Of a stretch of 17,005 nucleotides of DNA, positions 5,648 to 11,809 are shown piece by piece. Below the pieces are notes generated by a model that worked only from the letters and a program-made list of their open reading frames with translations, searched no databases and had not been told where the DNA came from. The DNA is from UBA6120 sp964495145 (GTDB lineage Bacteria > Bacillota_I > Bacilli_A > RFN20 > CAG-826). Both the position numbers and the translations under genes were made by a program. The first letter of the stretch is position 1. Every line of letters starts with the position of its first letter. Location of the stretch: assembly GCA_964495145.1 (NCBI GenBank), contig CAZBUP010000028.1:1-17005 (forward strand). Reading direction: 5' to 3'.

Positions 5648-6532
5648 TTATTGCTTTCTAAACGCGATAAAGCCGGCGCCAATGAGCCCAGAATCTTGTC
5701 CTAATAGAGCGGGTTTTATTAATAAATATTTGTGAAAAACCGATAAAGTATACTTTAAAACTTCGGGTAATATCCGATGAAAGAATGATGCCGATGATTT
5801 CATCAAGCCGCCGCCCAAGATAATGATATCCGGTTCGATGGTATTGATGAGATTACCGATAGCCATGCCTAAATGGTTGAGCCACACCTCGACGATGGGG
5901 GCGCATTCGTGATTATTAAACACGTCGCCGGCATCCTTGACCTGATGGCCGGCTGCCCGGGCCATCCGCACGAGACTCGTACCCGAACACCAAGATTCGA
6001 AGCTGCCTTCGTTCATGGAGGGATTCGGACGTGGTTGCCCTGAATCGATGATCATGTTGCCAATCTCTTGGGCGAAACCGTGATGACCGGTGTATATGTT
6101 GCCGTCGATGACGAGTCCACCGCCGATGCCGGTCGACAACGTGATGTACTGGACAGCGTGATATCCTTGTCCGGCCCCGACCATGGCTTCGCCAAAGGCG
6201 GCCACGTTGGCGTCGTTATCGACATAAACCGGGAGATGAAACCGTGCCTCAAGTGGCGTCTTGATATCGAAATCGGTACCCCCGATGTTTTGAAGGACGT
6301 AAACGAAACCGGTCCCGGGTTTGACCGGACCGGGAATGCCGATACCAATGCCTTCAATCGGATGACCCTTCGACAGCAAATCGGCCACCATCGCGAAGAC
6401 TTGATCTAGCAGGGCGGGCAAATTCCCGCGAATGGTTGGAACTGAGGATGAACAGACGATTTCGGCTGTTTCCGAAACGACGGCTCCGCGCAGATGGGTG
6501 GCTCCGATGTCAAGCCCAATCGCGTATTTCAT
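5648..6532 (-). CDS. ROK-family sugar kinase (glucokinase/fructokinase-like)
   Basis: A 294-residue cytoplasmic kinase that should phosphorylate a free hexose at O6 using ATP. The ATP phosphate loop LDIGATHLRG is at 7-16, the catalytic base Asp107 in VDNDANVAA, the second phosphate loop STGIGGG (133-139), the sugar-contact Glu156 in AQEIGN, and the adenosine motif LGGGLMKS (239-246). The usual ROK zinc site is absent: the His after EIG is Asn159, and the CxCGxxGC cluster is replaced by PRPNPSMNEGSFE (167-179). The start codon overlaps the manA stop (ATGA) and sits behind GGGAGA, so translation is coupled. The substrate (glucose, mannose or fructose) cannot be told from sequence; the neighbouring mannose-6-phosphate isomerase makes mannose or fructose attractive. 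Confidence 0.88.
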   Translation of the reverse strand: MKYAIGLDIGATHLRGAVVSETAEIVCSSSVPTIRGNLPALLDQVFAMVADLLSKGHPIEGIGIGIPGPVKPGTGFVYVLQNIGGTDFDIKTPLEARFHLPVYVDNDANVAAFGEAMVGAGQGYHAVQYITLSTGIGGGLVIDGNIYTGHHGFAQEIGNMIIDSGQPRPNPSMNEGSFESWCSGTSLVRMARAAGHQVKDAGDVFNNHECAPIVEVWLNHLGMAIGNLINTIEPDIIILGGGLMKSSASFFHRILPEVLKYTLSVFHKYLLIKPALLGQDSGLIGAGFIAFRKQ

Positions 6533-7479
6533 GGGGCGGTCTCCCTTTTTGGATAAGCGGCAATGAGTCGCAGCGATCCGTCGATTCTGGCTTCATCGCA
6601 AAGCGATGTGATGATGAAACTCTCGCCTTTCTTGATGGAGATACCATTAATTGAACCATATCCTTCAAGCGCGGTGACAGCGTAGTAGCCATCCGTTAAT
6701 TTAAAGCGAACGCTGTGATGGATCAGCCATTGTTCGACCTTGAAATGCTTCCCTTGGAAAATGAGTTCCCGAACATTGACGTGGTCGTTGCTGATTAGGT
6801 ATGGTGCCAAGGCATTATCGGGAACGGCAATCACTTGTTTTGCTTCATCGAGATGTAGCGGCCGGGGTTTTCCTTCAATGTCCAAACGGCCGTAATCATA
6901 AACCCGATAGGTCGTATCCGAGGATTGTTGGATTTCTAATAGGAGCGTCCCTTTCAAAATCGCATGAAGGGTACCGGGATGGACCGGAACGAAGCAATTA
7001 GGCTGGATTGTTTGATAGTTGAGCAAATCTGACCAATGACCATGATTGATCATCTCAATCAATTGTTCCCGGCTCTGGGCGTGATGCCCCAATTGGATTA
7101 ACCCGTTGGTCGGGGCTTTTAAGATGAGCCAAGACTCCTCTTTTCCGTAAGGTTGATGGATTTTGTGCGCATACTCGTCGTCAGGGTGGACTTGGACCGA
7201 CAGGTCGTCAGAAGCGTCGATGTATTTCATCAACAAGGGAAAAGCCGCCCGCGAATCGTCAGCGAACAATTCCTTATGATGGGCAAACACCCAGCTGAGC
7301 TTTTGACCCATCAGCGGACCGGCGGCAATTTGGCAATCGCCGTTACCATGGGCGGATATGACCCAGCGTTCGCCCAATTGACCGGCGGGAACATCGTCAA
7401 ACAACGTCTCAAAAAGACGTCCTCCCCAGATTTTTTCTTGATAAATCGGTTTGATTTTGAGAAGATCGATTTTATTCAT
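6529..7479 (-). CDS. manA: Mannose-6-phosphate isomerase, class I
   Basis: A 316-residue zinc enzyme that interconverts mannose 6-phosphate and fructose 6-phosphate; the length fits the short Bacillus-type ManA. The N-terminus (KPIYQEKIWGG) is typical. Likely zinc ligands are Gln96 and His98 in VQVHPDD, Glu115 in KEESW, and His172 in HPGTLHAI. The expected catalytic Arg192 lies in TYRVYDYGR. The C-terminal cupin-like part (about 235-311) is complete. The gene overlaps the phosphoglucomutase 3' end by 8 bases and the ROK start by 4 bases, so the three are one translationally coupled operon. The product would take mannose phosphate from the kinase into glycolysis, or supply mannose phosphate for glycan synthesis. 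Confidence 0.93.
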   Translation of the reverse strand: MNKIDLLKIKPIYQEKIWGGRLFETLFDDVPAGQLGERWVISAHGNGDCQIAAGPLMGQKLSWVFAHHKELFADDSRAAFPLLMKYIDASDDLSVQVHPDDEYAHKIHQPYGKEESWLILKAPTNGLIQLGHHAQSREQLIEMINHGHWSDLLNYQTIQPNCFVPVHPGTLHAILKGTLLLEIQQSSDTTYRVYDYGRLDIEGKPRPLHLDEAKQVIAVPDNALAPYLISNDHVNVRELIFQGKHFKVEQWLIHHSVRFKLTDGYYAVTALEGYGSINGISIKKGESFIITSLCDEARIDGSLRLIAAYPKRETAP

Positions 7480-9163
7480 TTTCGGTGAATCCTTTGACGA
7501 AGCGGTCGATGATGGCTTTCGACGATGATTCCAGGCGTCGGGCCTCGGCTTCGTCGCGGTGATGGAACGATAGATACACTTTCAGTTTCGGCTCGGTCCC
7601 CGAAGGCCGGAATACGATCGAACCATGGTCGCTCAGCAATCGAACCACGTCTGATTTCGGCAATCTTATCACATAACGATGGCCGTTAGCATCGACGCCT
7701 GAAGACGATAGGTAATCTTCATAGGTGTGGATTTTTACATCACGGAAGAGGACTGGCGCTTGTTTGCGCAGCGATTTCATGATGCGATCCATCGTGGCAA
7801 TCCCCTCCAACCCCCGAAGTTCGTAACTAAGCAGTTCGTCGACGAAATGGCCATAAGCATCGTACAAGGAAGCGATCACTTCAGCGATGTCTTGATTGTT
7901 TTTATGGTAATGGGCGAACATTTCCGCGGCCATGGCCATGGCTTGGAAAGCGTCTTTGTCCCGGACTTCCCCCGAAAAGAGGAAACCATAGGATTCTTCA
8001 TAGCCGAACAAGAATCGTTTCGATGGTGGTAGGCGGGCGATTTGCTCGCCGATGAATTTGAAACCAGTCAGCGTCAAGATGACGTCCATTTGGTGGGCTT
8101 TGGCGATTAACTGACCGAGTGGCGGGGTGACGATGGTCGTGATTAAGACATCGTTCGCGGTATGCGGCCGCGTCTTCAAGAGGTAGTCCAGCATCAAGGC
8201 GCCCAATAAAGAACCCGACAAATAGCGATACTGCCCTTGGCTCCATACGGCGACGCCCAAGCGGTCGGCGTCGGGATCGGTCGCCATCAATAACGGGGCC
8301 TCGACTTGACGGCCGAGGGCTTCGGCCATGATGAAGGCGCGCTTGTCTTCCGGATTCGGCGTGGCTAAGGTCGAAAATAGAGGATCAGGCGCCATCTGCG
8401 GAACGACCGGATAGACTTGGTAACCGAATGCTTCAAGCATTCGAACGCCAAAGGCCGCGCCGGTTCCATGTAGTGGGGAATAGACGATTTTGAAAAGATG
8501 ACGAGCGTCGTGTTTGGGACTTAACGTCGACAAAAAAGCCAGATAGGGCTCATCAATTTCGCGATCGATTTCAATGATGGTTCCCTGATTGATCAAGTCC
8601 GCGTACGATGGAAGTTTTCTTGCTAAATAATCGGCATGATCTGCCATCAATTCACTGACGCGACTGGCTAGATCGGGAATGAATTGACAGCCTTGGCTGT
8701 CATATATCTTGTATCCGTTGTAAATCGGAGGATTGTGGCTGGCCGTGATGACGATGCCGGCTTGGGCTTTGAGGGTGCGGACGGCATAGGATAATTCCGG
8801 GGTCGGTCGCGGATTCTTGAAAACATAAGCGACGATGCCGTAAGAACCCAGGGTTCGGGCCGCCACGCGGGCGAATCGCGTGGAATCGCGTCGGGTATCG
8901 TAGGCAATCACGACTTTAAAAGGACCGCAGTGGCGGGAAATGACGAAATGGGCCAAACCCATGGTCGCCCACTTGATGGTGTATTCATTGATGCGGTTGG
9001 TGCCGACACCCATGATACCGCGCATGCCGCCGGTGCCAAATTCGATGTTATGCGAAAAGGCTTCGAGGCGCCCCGATTCATCGAGGGAAGCGAGTTCCTG
9101 TCGATAATCGAGAGGGAGATCCGAGTGGTTTTTCCAGAGTTCGAAATCGCTATTCATAATCAT
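7472..9163 (-). CDS. pgcA: Phosphoglucomutase / phosphomannomutase (alpha-D-phosphohexomutase)
   Basis: A 563-residue mutase that moves phosphate between C1 and C6 of glucose or mannose, similar in size and motif order to Bacillus PgcA. Numbered from ATG 9163: IEFGTGGMRG (40-49); the phosphoserine loop TASHNPP with Ser142; metal loop DPDADR (296-301); sugar loop GYEESYG (387-393); and phosphate site RPSGTEPK (519-526). An upstream in-frame TTG (9250) would add 29 residues that do not resemble the family, so I place the start at ATG 9161-9163, with ATG 9155-9157 the alternative (561 residues). Neither has a Shine-Dalgarno site, and an extended -10 box lies only four bases upstream, so the mRNA may be leaderless. 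It is first in the operon with manA and the ROK kinase. Confidence 0.9.
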   Translation of the reverse strand: MIMNSDFELWKNHSDLPLDYRQELASLDESGRLEAFSHNIEFGTGGMRGIMGVGTNRINEYTIKWATMGLAHFVISRHCGPFKVVIAYDTRRDSTRFARVAARTLGSYGIVAYVFKNPRPTPELSYAVRTLKAQAGIVITASHNPPIYNGYKIYDSQGCQFIPDLASRVSELMADHADYLARKLPSYADLINQGTIIEIDREIDEPYLAFLSTLSPKHDARHLFKIVYSPLHGTGAAFGVRMLEAFGYQVYPVVPQMAPDPLFSTLATPNPEDKRAFIMAEALGRQVEAPLLMATDPDADRLGVAVWSQGQYRYLSGSLLGALMLDYLLKTRPHTANDVLITTIVTPPLGQLIAKAHQMDVILTLTGFKFIGEQIARLPPSKRFLFGYEESYGFLFSGEVRDKDAFQAMAMAAEMFAHYHKNNQDIAEVIASLYDAYGHFVDELLSYELRGLEGIATMDRIMKSLRKQAPVLFRDVKIHTYEDYLSSSGVDANGHRYVIRLPKSDVVRLLSDHGSIVFRPSGTEPKLKVYLSFHHRDEAEARRLESSSKAIIDRFVKGFTENE

Positions 9164-9167
9164 TTTG

Positions 9168-9176
9168 ACTATAGCA
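9168..9176 (-). promoter_or_regulatory. Extended -10 promoter of the pgcA-manA-ROK operon
   Basis: TGCTATAGT on the minus strand is a TGn-extended -10 element. No convincing -35 lies 17 bases further up, which is usual for extended -10 promoters. Its end is four bases from ATG 9163, so transcription would begin at or next to the start codon. Confidence 0.55.
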
Positions 9177-9269
9177 CAAACCGAATAAAAAAGGCTTCGG
9201 GAACTGCTTTCATGTTCGATTTGTGATGATTGGAAGCATGTAGATACCAACTTAAATCACCCAGCGTGC

Positions 9270-9285
9270 GGAAAATCGCGATTCC
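9270..9285. promoter_or_regulatory. CG-centred palindrome, candidate operator between divergent sugar genes
   Basis: AATCGCGATT (9274-9283) is a perfect 10-bp palindrome, extended by GG...CC with one mismatch. A central CG is typical of LacI-family operators. It sits in the 202-base divergent region between pgcA and the transporter, 82 bases from the transporter start. The rest of this region (9164-9365) holds only the putative promoters and an imperfect dyad at 9317-9349. Confidence 0.3.
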
Positions 9286-9316
9286 ATGGGAGTAATATCT
9301 CCCTCGTAAGATGATT

Positions 9317-9360
9317 TATGATATTATTTCAAATATACGAATAATCATATTTCAGGGAGA
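9317..9360 (+). promoter_or_regulatory. Candidate promoter region and ribosome site of the MFS gene
   Basis: Overlapping -10-like hexamers TATGAT (9317-9322) and TATTAT (9322-9327) occur without a clear -35. TATGATATTATT (9317-9328) and AATAATCATA (9340-9349) form an imperfect dyad with a two-base bulge that could be an operator. AGGGAGA (9354-9360) is a good Shine-Dalgarno site, five bases before ATG 9366. Confidence 0.45.
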
Positions 9361-9365
9361 ATCAT

Positions 9366-10805
9366 ATGAAACTTGATACCAAGAAAACCATCCTCGTCGG
9401 TTTCGCTTTTTTGGCCATCAGCATGTTTTGGACCGTCTACGATTCCATCATCTCCAAGCTGTTGATCAACTCGTTCGGGCTCAATCAATTGTGGTCCGGC
9501 GTCTTGATGGCGCTTGACAACATGTTGGCATTATTCCTATTGCCGCTGTTTGGCCTATGGTCCGATCGGACCAAATCCAAATACGGCAAACGGACGCCGT
9601 ACATCTTCATCGGAACGGTCATTGCCGCGATAGTTATCGTCGCGGTTGGAATCATCGATCACTATCAATTAGTCGCCGTTCAAAACGCCGGCATTGGCCC
9701 GGTCGTTGAGATCTTAGGTGGTTTCACTTTCGAAGGAACGCTAGAAACATTCTTAACTAAAGAGGCGGCCACCGTCGCCCGTCGCGATTTGGTGTTTGCC
9801 AACATTACCTCAGCTGATCCGACCCTATTGGTCCTTTTCATCGGGATTCTACTGCTGGTTTTAATCGCCATGGCTTCCTATCGGACGCCGGCTGTCAGTT
9901 TAATGCCGGACGTCACGCCCAAACCTTTGCGTTCCAAAGCCAATGCCATCATCAACTTGATGGGGACGGTCGGCGGCATGATTGCCCTGGGTTTCATGAC
10001 CTTTTTGGCTAAGGATTATCATTCCTACATACCAGCGTTTGTCCTTCTAGCGGCCTTGATGATCGTCTTCCTCGTCATCTTCATGATTACCGTGAAGGAA
10101 GTCAAATGGGTCAAGGAAAATAATGATTTGATGCTCAAGGAAGGGCTCATTGACGCCAAGGAAGCCGAAGAGATCATCGAAGGCAAAGAAGAAAAGATGC
10201 CTAGAGACGTCCGGAGAAGTTTCTTGCTCATCTTGGCTTCGGTCGTCTTGTGGTTCTTTGCCTACAACGCCGCTACGAGCAAATTCTCGGTTTATGCCAC
10301 CGACGTGTTGAACACCGGTTTTACTTTGCCGCTTCTGTTCGCCAACCTCACGGCTTTAGCCGCCTTCATCCCAGTCGGCATTATCGCGACCAAAATCGGC
10401 CGCAAGAAAACGATTCTGATCGGCATATCGATTTTAATCGTCGCATTCTTGCTAGCTTCGTTCCTCAATGAGAATTCCGCTATTTTGATTTGGGTGACCA
10501 TGGCCTTGGCCGGCATCGGCTGGGCGACCATCAACGTCAATTCCTATCCGATGATCGTTGAAATGTCGAAAGGTTCCAACATCGGCAAATACACCGGTTA
10601 TTATTACACCGCCTCGATGGCGGCCCAGATCTTCACCCCGATTATCTCCGGCGCGTTGATGGATTTGATGGGCATGCGGGTTTTATTCCCCTATAGCACC
10701 ATCTTCATCGTCGCCGCCTTCTTCACGATGTTCTTCGTCAAGCACGGCGACAGCAAGCCTGTTCGTCAGAATAATCTCGAAGCTTTAGCCGGCCACGACG
10801 ACTAA
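9366..10805 (+). CDS. MFS sugar transporter (SLC45/GPH-like symporter)
   Basis: A 479-residue membrane protein with about 12 TM helices (roughly 9-30, 40-63, 78-97, 153-171, 192-213, 221-243, 284-303, 317-340, 347-366, 371-393, 408-433, 439-459). The loop between helices 2 and 3 carries the MFS motif A variant GLWSDRTKSKYGKRTPY (63-79), close to the DRT...G+R+PYI form of sucrose and GPH-type cation symporters. Helix 4 leads into SYRTPAVSLMPDVTPKPLRSK (171-191), also typical of that group. A polar stretch of about 55 residues (about 98-152) between helices 3 and 4 is longer than usual and should face outside. The context (phosphoglucomutase operon, alpha-galactosidase, GH2) points to uptake of a glycoside or hexose; the sugar cannot be named. 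Confidence 0.82.
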   Translation: MKLDTKKTILVGFAFLAISMFWTVYDSIISKLLINSFGLNQLWSGVLMALDNMLALFLLPLFGLWSDRTKSKYGKRTPYIFIGTVIAAIVIVAVGIIDHYQLVAVQNAGIGPVVEILGGFTFEGTLETFLTKEAATVARRDLVFANITSADPTLLVLFIGILLLVLIAMASYRTPAVSLMPDVTPKPLRSKANAIINLMGTVGGMIALGFMTFLAKDYHSYIPAFVLLAALMIVFLVIFMITVKEVKWVKENNDLMLKEGLIDAKEAEEIIEGKEEKMPRDVRRSFLLILASVVLWFFAYNAATSKFSVYATDVLNTGFTLPLLFANLTALAAFIPVGIIATKIGRKKTILIGISILIVAFLLASFLNENSAILIWVTMALAGIGWATINVNSYPMIVEMSKGSNIGKYTGYYYTASMAAQIFTPIISGALMDLMGMRVLFPYSTIFIVAAFFTMFFVKHGDSKPVRQNNLEALAGHDD

Positions 10806-10818
10806 TTCATACTGAATT
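10804..10818. repeat. Short perfect inverted repeat at the MFS stop codon
   Basis: AATTCA (10804-10809), TAC, TGAATT (10813-10818). It starts within the MFS stop codon. There is no T run, so it is unlikely to terminate transcription; it might be a small operator or chance. Confidence 0.35.
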
Positions 10819-10855
10819 ACCACCCCGACAGGTATCATATTTGTCCTTTTTGTCC

Positions 10856-10873
10856 TAAAATGGAACGGGAGGT
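10856..10873 (+). promoter_or_regulatory. -10 box and ribosome site of the hydrolase gene
   Basis: TAAAAT (10856-10861) followed almost at once by GGGAGGT (10867-10873), six bases in front of ATG 10879. If this -10 is used, the transcript starts at the ribosome site itself. The hydrolase could instead be read through from the MFS gene, as no terminator separates them. Confidence 0.45.
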
Positions 10874-10878
10874 ATCTT

Positions 10879-11778
10879 ATGCTCGGAGAAGAATACATTT
10901 TCACGCGACCCAACGGTCAGATGATTCATGGGCTGCATTGGCCCAATGAGGAGGCTAAAGCCGTTTGCGTTTTGGTCACCGGCATGGAAGAATATGCCGG
11001 CCGTTACGAAAACTTCGGATCATTCCTGGTCGAACAGGGTTATGAAGTCTATTGCCTTGACCACATCGGCCAAGGATCCAACGCCATCGACCGCAACATG
11101 CTGGGCGTGTGGCCCGTCGGCGCGTTTGAAACGACGGTCGACATCGTCAACGAACTGGTGGCATCGGTCAAAAATAATCGCCCGGTCTACCTATTCGGCC
11201 ATTCGCTTGGTTCCTTCGTTTCCCAGCGCTACATTCAAAAATACGGCGCCAACGTCAATAAAGTGATCCTCTGCGGCACGAACGGACCCGATCCGATGGT
11301 CAAGATCGGTTTTGCGCTAGCTAACATCGTGGTCACCAAAAAGGGTTACCAAAAGAAATCGAAACTGTTCAACAACATGGTTTTCGGGGCTTACGCCAAA
11401 GCGATACCCAACGCGAAGACCGCCTTTGATTGGCTGTCCTACAACGAAGAAAACGTCGCCAAGTATATTGAAGATCCCTACTGCGGATATGGATCCACCG
11501 GCGGCTTTTACAAGGAATTCCTGCGCGGTTTGTCGAAACTGCATGCCTCAGCCGCCTTAAAGGAAATCCCGAAGGACCTCCCCATCTTGCTGATCGCCGG
11601 AAGCGAAGATCCGGTCGGCAAATTTGGAACTGGCGTCCGCAAACTCGAAGCCCTGTATCGACAAATCGGATTGAAAAAGGTCGAACGCGTCATCTACGAC
11701 AAGATGCGGCACGAAATCCTGAACGAAACCGATCATAGCCGGGTATTGACCGACATTGCCGCATTCTACGCCAAATAA
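10879..11778 (+). CDS. Alpha/beta hydrolase, monoglyceride lipase / lysophospholipase-like (S33 family)
   Basis: A 299-residue cytoplasmic serine hydrolase without signal peptide. The nucleophile elbow GHSLGS (107-112) gives Ser109; Asp244 in GSEDPVG and His278 in RHEILNE complete the triad. The pattern GSEDPVGKFGTGV and RHEILNE is typical of bacterial monoacylglycerol lipase or lysophospholipase proteins of the PldB/YtpA type, which release fatty acids from membrane lipid fragments. The oxyanion area near VTGMEEYAGRY (33-43) matches the HG-type loop of this group with Gly and Met in place of His-Gly. It follows the sugar transporter by 73 bases on the same strand, but a functional tie to sugar uptake is not evident. 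The exact substrate is unknown. Confidence 0.82.
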   Translation: MLGEEYIFTRPNGQMIHGLHWPNEEAKAVCVLVTGMEEYAGRYENFGSFLVEQGYEVYCLDHIGQGSNAIDRNMLGVWPVGAFETTVDIVNELVASVKNNRPVYLFGHSLGSFVSQRYIQKYGANVNKVILCGTNGPDPMVKIGFALANIVVTKKGYQKKSKLFNNMVFGAYAKAIPNAKTAFDWLSYNEENVAKYIEDPYCGYGSTGGFYKEFLRGLSKLHASAALKEIPKDLPILLIAGSEDPVGKFGTGVRKLEALYRQIGLKKVERVIYDKMRHEILNETDHSRVLTDIAAFYAK

Positions 11779-11783
11779 AAACG

Positions 11784-11809
11784 AAGTCCCAGTCAGTCTG
11801 GGACTTTTT
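11784..11809. terminator. Bidirectional terminator shared by hydrolase and alpha-galactosidase genes
   Basis: AAGTCCCAG (11784-11792), loop TCAGT, CTGGGACTT (11798-11806), followed by a T run on plus; on minus the stem is followed by CGTTTTTA. It begins 6 bases after the hydrolase stop. The alpha-galactosidase stop codon (11793-11795) lies in the loop, and its last codons form one arm of the stem. Confidence 0.88.

Noticed and set aside
9164..9250. N-terminal extension of the phosphoglucomutase from TTG 9250
   Set aside because: The 29 extra residues lack family similarity, there is no ribosome site, and they would be transcribed only from a promoter upstream of the observed extended -10.
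10804..10818. Hairpin after the MFS gene as a terminator
   Set aside because: Six AT-rich pairs with no T run; listed only as a repeat.
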